DNA of 64,000 nucleotides from Embleya sp042956465 (GCF_042956465.1 NZ_JBIBGL010000006.1:186001-250000), one strand, 5' to 3'; counted from the first letter of the stretch, positions 44,901-53,741 are shown. A program made the numbers and translations. The notes: generated by a model from the letters alone, not told the origin.

Positions 44901-45280
44901 CGGTCGGGGCCGGCGGCGGGCTCGCCCGGTGCGGCGGGTTCACCCGGTGGGGCGTGCTCGGCCGGCAGGACGGGGAGCGCCGCGCCGGCCGCCGCCGTGA
45001 TCAGGGCCCACTCGTCGTCGGTCGTCTCCCGTCGCAGACTCCGGAAGACCTGGGTCCACGGCCAATAGTCGGGCGTGGCACCGGAGTCCCAGCACGTCCC
45101 GCGCAGCACGCACATGCCCAGGCCCAGGGCCTCGTGGGCGATGTGGCGCGCCAGGGCGGTCTTGCCGATCCCGGCCTCCCCGCCGACCAGGACGAGCCCG
45201 CCGCGACCCGCGCGGGCCCGCTCGACCCGGGACCGCAGCACGCCCAGACAGTGGTCCCTGCCGATGAGTGCGGAAGGCAC
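41909..45280 (-). CDS. Large AAA/STAND ATPase regulator with actinobacterial C-terminal domain
   Basis: A 1123-residue cytoplasmic protein of the MalT/LuxR-ATPase type. P-loop GGEAGIGKTA (Lys40), Walker B LLVVLEDLHWADAASLDLLE, RRTGGNPFFVEETARL, then a long TPR-like helical region (about 380-920). Instead of a LuxR helix-turn-helix it ends in a domain found in many actinobacterial ATPases (VWRLGFAGRVVHVPDAKGLR, then YRRRLDRLDEEIDRAL and RKTVTARIRDTLRRLDERHP). An acidic Pro/Glu/Ala linker with short repeats (about 925-965) joins them. GTG 45280 has GAGAGG upstream. Directly downstream of the prenyltransferase gene, so it may regulate or be co-expressed with it. Confidence 0.88.
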   Translation of the reverse strand: MPSALIGRDHCLGVLRSRVERARAGRGGLVLVGGEAGIGKTALARHIAHEALGLGMCVLRGTCWDSGATPDYWPWTQVFRSLRRETTDDEWALITAAAGAALPVLPAEHAPPGEPAAPGEPAAGPDRLAIGDAVTTMLGTAARRRSLLVVLEDLHWADAASLDLLEFVARHTWFEHLLVVGTCREFEARQAGRQLPAAGAETAIVRPAGLNRAEVAELMTRTAGARPEDAVVEEVHRRTGGNPFFVEETARLWAAGRPVTALSPGVRAAVRRRLALLDDAVVELLCNAAVLGPSFDVDLLAGAAGTGATTADRLLTDAVDAHVLESVADGVLAFRHDLVRETLYASLAEDHRCRLHAAVVRALPATASVAHPSRPNEAAHHAYLAGAELAPGTVVDLLVAAARHAAARLANEEAVRHYLHALERLGTDAPRRRVMLTLDLALALQLVGAHRRSWLAFEEAAATARRQDPVLLGLVALTLLSVDARGDTSGLKARLLHEAHTALPTDSPSPRPAPSALAAAADSPTPYGDPCVPAAAVARHVTAAARRDGDDHALQTGLWAAVQASWGPDIVSERACLTAELSEVARRRGDRWMEHIAMSLRWVALLELGDPRFLDRLHALEAVARAGGSPRMTLTSLIDRSVVSACQGRFEEAESLLGEVLSLDGPRPSYRHFGCQHSWSMALLRGDRAELDRAHRALREHDHPFADLLESIGALESGDRPRYPCPVPVGDGDGAVAHRSIIPLWLRHQAQFAAADRDPARCEQARAALAPYRGRWLVSLYGWDIAGPASLWAGLVDAAREHWDDAVREFADARRSAHRLHARPWSTRAGIELAEALLARDADGDRARAGVLLTDARAEAHRLGMAHLVDRVRRLSTPPRRRAQPTDPAEPVNAADPADTEEPADAAEPGNFPGPSEPTRPTTPDRHAGAAASTKPAQPNAHCCEFRPDGAVWRLGFAGRVVHVPDAKGLRDVHRLLGQPGTAIPATELLAPEGGAVVFTAATMGGDTVLDDEARTSYRRRLDRLDEEIDRALGRGDDRQAAEYDRERAALVTELRRAAGLGGRVRRLGDHSERARKTVTARIRDTLRRLDERHPELAAHLRAAISTGATCCYTPDPEVRWRL

Positions 45281-45520
45281 GGTGTCCTCTCGGGCCGAAA
45301 CGCCGGGGCCGTCGGGCGAACAGCCACGACCACATCGGACCGCCGACCCACCGCCGACTCTAGTGCCGCGCCCGGCCACGTTTGCACCGTCGCGGCGCCC
45401 GGCACGGCACCTCGCCGCCCCGCCGAAACGTCCGAGTACTCCGGTACGAGAACGTTCCGGCGGCACGCCGACGCACCGCACCGAACACCGCGACGGGGCA
45501 AAACGTCGCCGGGTGCGGCA

Positions 45521-46726
45521 CTAGGAAGCCGGCGGATGGGCGTGCCGGATCCGCGGACTCGATTCCCTCGAAAGGATGGCCACCGGGCGGGACTCGCGGA
45601 CCTGCGCCGGGGCGACCCGGTAGGCCTCGGGAGCCAGATAGACCGTCACCCGCGGGGGCCGGGCCGGCGCCTGCACCAGGGAGAGGTACGAGATCAGTCC
45701 CACCCCGTCCACCGGACGGCGCCTCGACACCGCGCCCAGCGCCCGATCGAGCAGGCCGGTGGGCAGCCCCTGGCGTCGAAGCAGCGAAGCCGCGCGATCG
45801 CGAGCGTGGCCGTCGTCGGTCACGTGGTCCCGCACCGGCAGATGCAGCGTGTAGGCGGCCGGAGTCCCGGGGTCGCCACCGGTGAACGACAGGCAGGACA
45901 CCGGCGGACGGCGATCGAAGCGATCCGTGCCGGCGGCGATACGGCAGAACTCCACCGCCTGCCGGCCGCACCGCTCCGAGAACAGCCCGGCGACGCGACG
46001 CACACCGTCGAGGTCGAATCGGTGGTGCGCGACGTAGACCTTCACCCGCGGGGCCGCCCACGGGCCCAGGTCCACCGCGAAGAAGGCGAAGCGATCGTCG
46101 TCGGGGTACCGCGCCGCGACGTGCTCGCGCAGCAGTGGCCAGGCCCGTGCGCAGCCGAACCGGGCCAGTGCCTCCTCGACGACGTCGGCCGTATGTTGGG
46201 GGCCGTGCACGGCGGGGTCCAGGTAGGCCTTGAATCCCGGTGTGCCCGGTGTCGCCGGCAGTTCCATCGCACACCACAGCGCGAACGTGCCCTGTGGCGC
46301 GGCCGGGAAGAAGAGCGTCTCGACGCGGCGCAGCGGATCGAGCGGGAAGTCCCAGCTTCGGGCCGTGCGTTGCAGGGCCAGCTGGCCAAGCCGACCGTTC
46401 TCGGCGAGCGTTGCCGCGCCGCAGCCGGGCTCGGTCAGCACCCGTACCCGCGGGCGGTCGCCGCCCGGGAAGGTCACCGAGAACTCCGCCGGCGTGTGGT
46501 CGTCGGAGACCCGGGACGGCGGTGCGGGCGCCGAGAGCGGTCGGTCGGCCCCCGCGCCGAGCAGTTCGGTCAGCGAATCCCGGTACCGCCCCTCGGGATC
46601 GGCCGTTCCGGCCGCCCGACACAGGCGATCCAGTCGGCCGCGCAGATGATCTCCCAATGTGGCCGCGGCGTATTCGATTTCCCGCCGCGTCGTGGTGATC
46701 CCGTGCGGGTCGTCGACCATGGTCAT
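45521..46726 (-). CDS. DMATS-type aromatic prenyltransferase
   Basis: A 401-residue ABBA-fold prenyltransferase of the dimethylallyltryptophan synthase family, which moves a prenyl group from an allyl diphosphate to an aromatic acceptor, usually an indole. Family segments: AEFSVTFPGGDRPRVRVLTE, LWCAMELPATPGTPGFKAYL, RFAFFAVDLGPWAAPRVKVY (a Lys/Tyr strand), LSFTGGDPGTPAAYTLHLPV and ISYLSLVQAPARPPRVTVYL. ATG 46726 (MTMVDDPHGIT) is preferred over a TTG at 46738 because GGAG lies six bases upstream. No peptide synthetase or tryptophanase is nearby, so it may prenylate a free amino acid or a metabolite made elsewhere. Product unknown. Confidence 0.88.
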   Translation of the reverse strand: MTMVDDPHGITTTRREIEYAAATLGDHLRGRLDRLCRAAGTADPEGRYRDSLTELLGAGADRPLSAPAPPSRVSDDHTPAEFSVTFPGGDRPRVRVLTEPGCGAATLAENGRLGQLALQRTARSWDFPLDPLRRVETLFFPAAPQGTFALWCAMELPATPGTPGFKAYLDPAVHGPQHTADVVEEALARFGCARAWPLLREHVAARYPDDDRFAFFAVDLGPWAAPRVKVYVAHHRFDLDGVRRVAGLFSERCGRQAVEFCRIAAGTDRFDRRPPVSCLSFTGGDPGTPAAYTLHLPVRDHVTDDGHARDRAASLLRRQGLPTGLLDRALGAVSRRRPVDGVGLISYLSLVQAPARPPRVTVYLAPEAYRVAPAQVRESRPVAILSRESSPRIRHAHPPAS

Positions 46727-46998
46727 GACCGGCTCCAAGCAATCCGTCCCGATGCCCGCGGGGTCGCCACGGGCTCGCCGGGGAGGGGGAGAACGCGGGT
46801 CGCTCGCGACCCGCAGAGCCGCCCGGACGGCGGGCCCTACCGAAGAGGCGCCGGATTCGATCCGGCGGGTGCTGGATCGAATCCGGCACCCCAGGGGGCG
46901 CCACCGACCGCATTTCGTGCCGAGGGCCGCGGAAGGTGCGCGGCCGCACGGGCGTTCGGTGCGAAATCTCCGTCACCAACGCTGGTAGGGTCCCGCGG

Positions 46999-48111
46999 AT
47001 GGCGATCGTGGGGTCGGGGCGGAGGGTCCGTGGGATGCGCGCCCGTGCTCAGGGGCTGGCCGACGGAATCCGGGAGGACTCCGTCGAGGGGGTCCTGCGA
47101 CGGGTGTTCGCCATCCAGGCGCAGGACGCCACTGCTGCCGACCTGGGTATCCGGGTACGCGGCCGGGACATTGGCGCGGACGATATCCGTGCCGCGTACG
47201 AGGACGAGCGCAGTATCGTCCGCGGCTGGTTCATGCGTGGGACCCTGCACACCGTCGCCGCGGCGGACGTGCGCTGGTTGCTGCGACTGTTTGCGCCCCG
47301 CCTCCTCGCCGCCACCGATCGCCGCTATCGCGAACTCGGCCTGGACGAGAGCCTGCGCGAGCGGGCGGACCACTTGATCCGGCGCGTTCTCACCGTCCAC
47401 GGGCCGCTCACGCGGCCCGAGTTGACCGAACACCTGGCCACCCTCGGGGTTTCGCCGCGGGGGCAGGCGCCGTTCCACCTGATCCGCCACGCGGCACTCA
47501 CCGGGATCCTGTGCCAGGGACCACAACGTGCCGGCGAAGCCGGCTACGTGCTGCTCGACGACTGGCTGCCGGCGCAATCCGGGGATCGGGAACGGGAGCA
47601 GGACGCCGCCCTCGCCGAACTGGCCCTGCGCTACCTGAAGGCGCACGGGCCCGTCGACGTGGCGGACTTCGCGGCCTGGTCGGGCCTGCCGATCACATGG
47701 GCCCGTACGGCCTGGACGGCGCTGCGCCGGTCGGGCGTGATCACCGCCGACGGCGAGCCGACCGCGCCGATCGCGCCGGGCGGTGGCGGCGAGGGCTGGG
47801 CCGGGATCTCTTCCGACACTCCCGATGTGCGGATGTTGCCGGCCTACGACGACTACCTCGTCGGCTATCGCACCCGCGAACTGTCCGTCCCCGCCGGCTA
47901 CGAGGGTCGGGTTCGGCCCGGTGGCGGCCTCATTCGCCCCACCGTCTGCGCCGACGGCCTGGCGGTCGGCACCTGGACCCGCGTCGGTGCGGGCCGCTCC
48001 ATCGAGGTGGATGCGTTCGAGCCGCTGCCTGCCCCCGTCGCAGCCGGCCTCGCCGCCGAACGGGCAGAGGTGATCGACTTCCTCCGGCACGCCGGCCGAA
48101 CCCCGGGGTAG
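46999..48111 (+). CDS. Winged-helix DNA-binding protein, AlkZ/YcaQ-like
   Basis: A 370-residue protein of the HTH_42 family that includes the DNA glycosylases AlkZ (azinomycin resistance) and YcaQ, which act on alkylated or crosslinked bases. The Gln-rich catalytic motif is present as FAIQAQDATAADLG. Other family segments are IVRGWFMRGTLHTVAAADV, the second winged helix around HGPVDVADFAAWSG and RMLPAYDDYLVGYRTRE. ATG 46999. Such genes can protect against self-made DNA-damaging metabolites, but no producing cluster is visible here. Confidence 0.85.
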   Translation: MAIVGSGRRVRGMRARAQGLADGIREDSVEGVLRRVFAIQAQDATAADLGIRVRGRDIGADDIRAAYEDERSIVRGWFMRGTLHTVAAADVRWLLRLFAPRLLAATDRRYRELGLDESLRERADHLIRRVLTVHGPLTRPELTEHLATLGVSPRGQAPFHLIRHAALTGILCQGPQRAGEAGYVLLDDWLPAQSGDREREQDAALAELALRYLKAHGPVDVADFAAWSGLPITWARTAWTALRRSGVITADGEPTAPIAPGGGGEGWAGISSDTPDVRMLPAYDDYLVGYRTRELSVPAGYEGRVRPGGGLIRPTVCADGLAVGTWTRVGAGRSIEVDAFEPLPAPVAAGLAAERAEVIDFLRHAGRTPG

Positions 48112-48482
48112 GCGCTTCGAGGGCGGCCGGCCGCCGGGCAGGGAAGGTCACGTCGTCGGGGCACGGATGGTGCCCGGTCACGTAGCGGCGTCCTCGGGCC
48201 GAAGGCGGCGCAGGCGTGGGACGTCGCCGGCGAGGACGGGGGGTAAGGCGGTGTTGCCGGTTTCGCCGTCGGCTCGGGGCGCAGCCGCGAACGGCTTCGC
48301 GTCGTCCGGTCACGATCGCAGGGCCGCGCAGGCAAGGGCCGGAAGGTGGTGATCGCTGAGCGGACTGTGCCGGAGCGCGGGGTCGATGGGACCATTGTTC
48401 CTGCGACCCGGGTGAGGGGCCGTGGGTGGGCCGTCGGCCGGGGCGACGGTCGGGTGTGGTCGGGACGTGGCGGGGCGTCGGG
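48112..48482. other. Spacer between convergent genes
   Basis: No gene recognised on either strand. No clear terminator stem was found by eye. Confidence 0.5.
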
Positions 48483-49115
48483 TCAGCAGGCGTTGAGGAT
48501 TGTGGTGAGTGTGTTCTTCTCGGTGGAGTCGACGGTGAGTGCGTAGTCGTGCTTCACCTGGACCCAGGCTCGGGCGTATGTGCAGCGGTAGGACGTCTGG
48601 GGGAGCCACTCGGCGGGATCCCGGTCGCCCTTGGAGCGATTGGACGAGGCGGAGACGGCGATGAGCTGGGGGTCGTTCACGTCGTTGGCGAAGGTGCGAC
48701 GGCGGGTCGTGGTCCAGGCCCAGGCACCGGAGGCCCAGGCTTCGGACAGCGGTACCAGGTGGTCGATGTCGAACGTCGACGGGTTGGTGGTCACCACGTT
48801 GTCGTAGGCGCTGGTCCAGGTTCCGGAGGTCGCGGTGCACGCGCTGTTCGTGGTCACGCCGGCGCCGTCCCGCTTGAGGATCCATTCGCGGGTGTCGCAG
48901 GTCCCGGAGATGGTGATCCAGGTCGGGAACAGGTCGCGGTCGTAGCTGTCGCCGTGCGTTTCGGCGGTCGCGGTCATGCCGGCGAGGTAGGAGCGGGCGG
49001 TCGCCGCCGATATCGGCGTGGGCAGCGCGGCGTGCGCGGGGGCGGTCGCGGCCAGGGCAAGCCCGGCTATACACACGGTGGTTGCGGTGCGACGCAGGGC
49101 GGACGGAGCGGTCAC
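48483..49115 (-). CDS. Secreted HNH endonuclease (DUF1524 / GmrSD-type domain)
   Basis: A 210-residue exported nuclease. Signal peptide TVCIAGLALAATAPAHA, then a DUF1524-type HNH core with DIDHLVPLSEAWASGAW, FANDVNDPQLIAVSASSNRS and KGDRDPAEWLP; two cysteine pairs probably form disulfides. GTG 49115 has GGGAGG 7 bases upstream. Extracellular nucleases of this kind are common in Streptomyces and scavenge nucleic acids. Confidence 0.93.
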   Translation of the reverse strand: MTAPSALRRTATTVCIAGLALAATAPAHAALPTPISAATARSYLAGMTATAETHGDSYDRDLFPTWITISGTCDTREWILKRDGAGVTTNSACTATSGTWTSAYDNVVTTNPSTFDIDHLVPLSEAWASGAWAWTTTRRRTFANDVNDPQLIAVSASSNRSKGDRDPAEWLPQTSYRCTYARAWVQVKHDYALTVDSTEKNTLTTILNAC

Positions 49116-49460
49116 GGCAGGGCCTCCCGAAGGCGGTTGGCGGCATCCGGCCCGGACCCGGGCGCGGATCGGCGCGCCCAGCGTGCCCGAGCACCCCGGT
49201 CCACCGGGACCCCATGCGGCGTGAATTCTTGGCGACGGCGCACCGCCGAGGCCCCCACGTGCGCGGATGTACGACGTGAACTTCGTGCTCCGGCAGCCGA
49301 ATCGGGGCGAGCCCGGCCGGCGTCCGATCAGGCCATCCAGCGCGCCCGGAGCACCCCGTCGGGGTCGGGCAGCACGGCCGCGACCGGGGAACGTGAAAGG
49401 GGTGGGGTGCGTCGGAAGGGGGTGGGGGCGGTCGGCGCTGGGTGCGAATCGGAGGAATTC
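49116..49460. other. Divergent promoter region
   Basis: Separates the nuclease (minus) from the helical-repeat protein (plus). Only the strong ribosome site GGAGGAATTC at 49451-49460 is recognised. Confidence 0.5.
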
Positions 49461-50021
49461 ATGCGTTTTGGGCGACGGGCGGGCGATCTCGGCCCCAGGA
49501 ACGGGGGGCGGGCGTTGGCCCGACAGGCCCGTGAACTGGCCGTGCAGGGCAAGGAGCGGCGCGCGTTGGTTCGTGCCTCCACCGCATACGAGTTGCTCGC
49601 CGACGAGTGGCCGACGCGCGACGCGTTCGCGACCGCGGACGCCTTCGCGGACTGTGCCGCGGCGTTCACCGCGTTCGGCAACCACGGCATGGCCTTCCGC
49701 TGCCTGAGTTCCGCCGTCGACGTGCTGGGCCGGCTGCGTGAGGACGAGCCCGAGAACGGGCCCGCGCACGTACGCTTCGGCATCCTCGGGTACGCGGCCT
49801 ACACCTCGGCCGTGGCCGGTGGCCGGGAGCCCGCCGCGCTCGTGGACGTGTTGGAGTTCACGGTCCGTGCGCTGACGACCGGCCTGGAACTGGGCCACGC
49901 CGAACCGGACACCTTCATCGAGGCCGCCAAGGCACTCGCCGACCGCTACGACGAAGACAACCGCCCCGACGACGCGGCGGCCGTCAGGCGAGCGGCCGAG
50001 GGCATGGCCGAACCGGACTGA
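49461..50021 (+). CDS. TPR-like helical hypothetical protein
   Basis: A 186-residue soluble, entirely alpha-helical protein resembling tetratricopeptide repeats (LAVQGKERRALVRASTAYEL, DAFADCAAAFTAFGNHGMAF, ALTTGLELGHAEPDTFIEAA). ATG 49461 with GGAGGAATTC directly upstream is an unambiguous start. No catalytic motif; possibly a protein-interaction adaptor. Convergent with a small SH3-like gene across a hairpin. Confidence 0.8.
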   Translation: MRFGRRAGDLGPRNGGRALARQARELAVQGKERRALVRASTAYELLADEWPTRDAFATADAFADCAAAFTAFGNHGMAFRCLSSAVDVLGRLREDEPENGPAHVRFGILGYAAYTSAVAGGREPAALVDVLEFTVRALTTGLELGHAEPDTFIEAAKALADRYDEDNRPDDAAAVRRAAEGMAEPD

Positions 50022-50043
50022 CCCGGCCCGGCTCGGCCCGGTG

Positions 50044-50073
50044 CGCCCCCGCCGGGGTGGCCGGGCGGGGGCG
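50044..50073. terminator. Bidirectional terminator hairpin
   Basis: CGCCCCCGCC (50044-50053) pairs with GGCGGGGGCG (50064-50073), ten-base loop, between convergent genes. Confidence 0.65.
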
Positions 50074-50094
50074 GCGTGGGAGCGGTGGGTGTGT

Positions 50095-50295
50095 TCAGAC
50101 CGTGGTCACTTCGGTGTCGGTCACCCAGACATTGACCGAGCGGGTACCGCCCAGAAGGCCGGGAAGGGTGAAGGCCACGTCGAGGCGTCCGTCGAAACGA
50201 TGCCCGACGACCACGCCCCGGGTGCCCGCGGGGATCGACTGGGCGAGGGCGCCGCCGAGGTCCCGTACGGCCTCGACCTTCGTTCCGATCTGCAC
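50095..50295 (-). CDS. Small SH3-like hypothetical protein
   Basis: A 66-residue beta-rich protein (KVEAVRDLGGALAQSIPAGT, RGVVVGHRFDGRLDVAFTLP) resembling small SH3-barrel proteins. GTG 50295 has GAGGAAG 8 bases upstream. It lies about 250 bases downstream of the ABC exporter on the same strand, behind a simple repeat. Function unknown. Confidence 0.65.
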   Translation of the reverse strand: MQIGTKVEAVRDLGGALAQSIPAGTRGVVVGHRFDGRLDVAFTLPGLLGGTRSVNVWVTDTEVTTV

Positions 50296-50388
50296 AGCGG
50301 GCCTTCCTCGTCGTCGATGGGCAGGCGTTCAGTGGCGGCGGTGGCCGCGGCCGCGGCGTTGTCGGTCACCGTCCGGGTGCCGGTCACC

Positions 50389-50418
50389 GTCCCGGTCCCG
50401 GTCCCGGTCCCGGTCCCG
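50389..50418. repeat. Hexanucleotide repeat (GTCCCG)5
   Basis: Five perfect GTCCCG units in the spacer between the ABC exporter and the SH3-like gene, within a longer run of related GTNCCG units. Confidence 0.85.
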
Positions 50419-50545
50419 ATGCCGGACTCGGTTCGGGTCCAGGCTTCAGCCCGGACTCCGACTCCGGCCCCGGCCCCGGCTCCGGCCCCGGTCTTCGGGT
50501 CGGAGCGCATGGGCGAGGGCATGGCTTGGTCGGCGGTGCGGTCGG

Positions 50546-52540
50546 TCACGATCGGCCGTCCGGGTCGGCGCCGCGGTCCTGTTGCAGGCGCCACAGTTCG
50601 GCGAACAAGCCGTCCTTGTCGGCGAGGAGTTCCTCGAATGCGCCGCGCTGTACGACACGGCCCGACTCCATCACGACGATCTCGTCGGCCACCGCCACGT
50701 TGGCCAGGCGATGGGTGACCAGGACCACGGCGCTGTCCCGGGCGATGCCGCGCAGTCCGGCGAAGATCCGGTGCTCGGCCCGGGGGTCGAGTGCGGAGGT
50801 GGGCTCGTCGAGGCAGATCAGGCCGGGTTGCCCGTACAACGCCCGGGCGATGCCGAAGCGTTGCCACTGACCCACGGACGGATCGATGCCGCCCCACCAC
50901 TCCCGGGCCAGAAGCGTGGCCAGGCCGCGCGGCAGGCCGGCGATGACGTCGTCCGCGCCGGAGGCCGCTGCCGCCCGGTCCAGGGCGGCGACGTCGTCGG
51001 CGCGCGGTTGGCCGAGGTTGATGTTCAGCCGGGCGGACAGCGGCCACCGGGCGATCTCCTGCGGGACGTAGCCGAGATGGGCCCAGGCCGCGTGCGGGTC
51101 GAGGTCCGTGATGTCGATTTCGTCCCAGGTGATGCGGCCCTCGTGCGGCAGGTAGAGGCCGCACAGAAGGCGGGAGAGGGTGGATTTGCCGGAGCCGTTC
51201 TCGCCGACCAGGGCCAGGATTCGGCCCCTGCGCACCTCCAGGTCGACGCCGTCCACGGCGGCGGTCGCCTTGCCCGGGTAGTGGTACGTGGCGTTCTCCG
51301 CGCGCACGACGAGCGGCGAACTCGGTGCGAGGGTGCCCCGCTTCATGCCGTGACCGCCGGCTTCGTCGAGGAAGCGGGCCCAGTCGTCGAGGTAGAGGCC
51401 GACGCTGTACAGCCGACTGCCCGACACCACCAGACCGCCCAGTGCCGTTCCCACGGTGCGCAGCGCGATGACGGCGGTGCCGGCGGCGGCCACCGACATC
51501 CGGCCGGTGGAGAGCAGGTAGGCGAGCGTGGCCCACACCAGGCTCGCGGCGAGGCCGCCCACGGCGGCGCCGACCAAGCCGATCTTCGCGGTGGTCCAGG
51601 CACCGGCCTGGGTGACGCGTTGCACCCGCTCGGCGGCGATCGAGTAGCGGTTGAGCAGGTACGGCGCCATGGTGCAGGCGCGGACCTGGTCGGCCCAGCG
51701 CTGGTCGGAGATGTGCCACCGCAGCATGTTGAGCAGCCGCCGCTCGTCCTGGGTGCGGAGCGTGGTCAGGTACTCGACCCTGGCCCCGCGTACCGCGGCG
51801 ACTCCGCGCGGCAGCGCTCCGAGCAGGAGCAGCGGGAGCAGCACCGGGTGCAGGATGGTGAGGACGGACGCGGCGGCGATCAGGGACGCGCACGCGGCGA
51901 GCACGTCCTGGGATTGCGGCATCAGGCCGCGCATGGATTGCAGGCCGCGGTCGGCGGCGTCCCAGCGGTCCTGGTAGCCGGGGTGGTTGTAGGCGGCCAA
52001 CTCGGCCCGGGAGGCGGCCTGGAGGAGGAGCCATTCGGATTCGCGGGTCAGGCGAGGGGTGACCCGCGCGGACAGGCCGACGACGGCGATGCCCAGTACG
52101 GCGCGCAGGCCGACCGCCGAGGCGAGCAGGACGATGGAGGGCAACGCCTCGCGCAGGCGGTCGGCGACGTCGCCCGAGGAGATCAGTGCGGTGATCGTGC
52201 CCGTCGTCGCCAGCAGGCCGCCGGCTTCCAGGAGCCCGGCGAGGACCTGGCACACGAGCAGCGCGATCAACGCGCCCGGATCGGCCCGCCAGGCCAGGCG
52301 CATCGCGCGGATGATCAGTCGGGGCAGACGGGCCGCCATCGCCCGGGTGGTGATCCTGGTCAGCGCGACCGCGGTGTCGCGTCCGGGTGGCGCGAACTGC
52401 GGTTCCTGGTCCGCGGGTTCGTCTGCGGCAGCGGGGTTCGGCGGGGTCGGTCGAGCGGTGCCGGCCTGGTGTGGGATGCCGGTGGACCCGGGTTTCGAGC
52501 GTGCCGAGGAGGGGTCTCCTCCGGTGGCTTTCGTGGTCAT
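50546..52540 (-). CDS. ABC exporter (fused membrane and ATPase domains)
   Basis: A 664-residue half-transporter: Pro-rich cytosolic N-terminus, six-helix membrane domain (about 80-370; LIALLVCQVLAGLLEAGGLL) and a C-terminal ATPase. Walker A GENGSGKST (Lys452), Walker B LICLDEPTSALD and VLVTHRL. The signature reads DPSVGQWQRFGIARA: LSGGQ is replaced by PSVGQ, while the GQWQR typical of peptide/lantibiotic-type exporters is kept. AGGAGG precedes ATG 52540. The substrate is unknown and no peptide-modifying gene is adjacent. Confidence 0.88.
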   Translation of the reverse strand: MTTKATGGDPSSARSKPGSTGIPHQAGTARPTPPNPAAADEPADQEPQFAPPGRDTAVALTRITTRAMAARLPRLIIRAMRLAWRADPGALIALLVCQVLAGLLEAGGLLATTGTITALISSGDVADRLREALPSIVLLASAVGLRAVLGIAVVGLSARVTPRLTRESEWLLLQAASRAELAAYNHPGYQDRWDAADRGLQSMRGLMPQSQDVLAACASLIAAASVLTILHPVLLPLLLLGALPRGVAAVRGARVEYLTTLRTQDERRLLNMLRWHISDQRWADQVRACTMAPYLLNRYSIAAERVQRVTQAGAWTTAKIGLVGAAVGGLAASLVWATLAYLLSTGRMSVAAAGTAVIALRTVGTALGGLVVSGSRLYSVGLYLDDWARFLDEAGGHGMKRGTLAPSSPLVVRAENATYHYPGKATAAVDGVDLEVRRGRILALVGENGSGKSTLSRLLCGLYLPHEGRITWDEIDITDLDPHAAWAHLGYVPQEIARWPLSARLNINLGQPRADDVAALDRAAAASGADDVIAGLPRGLATLLAREWWGGIDPSVGQWQRFGIARALYGQPGLICLDEPTSALDPRAEHRIFAGLRGIARDSAVVLVTHRLANVAVADEIVVMESGRVVQRGAFEELLADKDGLFAELWRLQQDRGADPDGRS

Positions 52541-53085
52541 CGCGGTGCCTCCTGAAGGTGCGGGCGGGGTCGCCTGCGGGAGTGTCCGCTCATGCTTCTG
52601 GCGTGTGCCCGGCCCCGGCAGAGCGCACGGATGTGCGAGCAAGGCGCGGGGGCGACGAGGGCGCCCGGACCGGACGCTCGACCAAACGAGTCGCTGCCGG
52701 GCGTGATCGGACGGCCTTCGGGAAGGACCGTGCGGGGTCCGGTATTTCGTCGGCGCTGCGGCCGTGCGCCGGGCGCACGCGGGAGGAGCGCGAGACCTCC
52801 GCGAACGGCGGCATGCGCAATGGCCGCCCGGGGGCGAGTCGCGCGTCGACGGCGTCGGGGAGGCGCGTGAGGTGCCGCGACCCGTGCGTTGACGCGCCAC
52901 GACGCAACCCGCGTGGCAGGGCGCGACACGATGCGACGCGAACGCAATCCCGCACGCCGCCAACCTCCCACATCGCCAGGCGATGTGACGCAAGGCAATC
53001 CCGCGCGCCGCCATTCGCCGCGCCCGCGAACGGTCTCGGACCCGGGCTCCGGACTCGGACCCGGACCGACTCCGGCGCGCTCGGT
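52541..53085. other. Spacer with a palindrome flanked by direct repeats
   Basis: No gene recognised. A 17-bp dyad ACATCGCC-A-GGCGATGT (52970-52986) is flanked by two near-identical 18-base copies of a GCAATCCCGCRCGCCGCC sequence (about 52953 and 52995). It could be a relic of a small element or an operator for the exporter. Confidence 0.45.
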
Positions 53086-53535
53086 TCAGCCGGCGGTGCC
53101 GCCGGTGGGGATCGTTCGCTCGAAGAAGGTCTCGAGCACGATCGTCGCCTGCGTGCTGCTGACCCCGTCGATGGCGTGGATGCGGCGCAGCACGTCCTGC
53201 ATCGCCTCGGTGGACGTGGTGCGGACCTTGAGCAGCACCGAGGCCGTCCCGGCGATCACATGCGCCTCCTGGATCTCCGGGACGGCCGCGAAAGCCGGTC
53301 CGGAGTCACCCATCCAGGCCACCGAGTCGACGGTGACGAAGGCCAGGACGTCGAGGTCCACCGCTGCCGGGTCCACGTCGACGAGGGTACGGCGGATGAC
53401 CCCGCTCGCCCGCAGTTTGCGCACGCGCTCGTGGGCGGCACCGGCGGACAGCCCCACCTCCTTGCCGAGTTCGGCATAGGTGCGGACGGCGTCCTGCTGG
53501 AGCAGCGCGAGCAGGTCCCGATCGATGTCGTCCAA
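53086..53535 (-). CDS. Lrp/AsnC-family transcription regulator
   Basis: A 149-residue regulator. N-terminal helix-turn-helix (DDIDRDLLALLQQDAVRTYA, GLSAGAAHERVRKLRASGVI) and C-terminal RAM ligand domain (AHVIAGTASVLLKVRTTSTE, GVSSTQATIVLETFFERTIP). TTG 53535 is preferred: GGAGGA lies five bases upstream and the length then equals the family norm. Divergent from the SMP-30 gene across a promoter containing a perfect inverted repeat, so it likely controls that gene and itself in response to an amino acid or related ligand. Confidence 0.92.
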   Translation of the reverse strand: MDDIDRDLLALLQQDAVRTYAELGKEVGLSAGAAHERVRKLRASGVIRRTLVDVDPAAVDLDVLAFVTVDSVAWMGDSGPAFAAVPEIQEAHVIAGTASVLLKVRTTSTEAMQDVLRRIHAIDGVSSTQATIVLETFFERTIPTGGTAG

Positions 53536-53741
53536 GGGGTTCCTCCGTGGTCGCGCCGATCGAGGGCGGTTCGGTGATCGAGGGCGGCTCGGTGGTCGAG
53601 GCGGCTCGATGGTAGCGAGCCGGGTCGAACACGCCGCGACCGAGTACACCCGCGGCGCCAAGGGCCCGCCGCACCCCGGCCGAGCACCCGTCCGCTCCGT
53701 CCGTGCCGGATCGTCGCCACGAGATGGGGTTCGATCGGATC

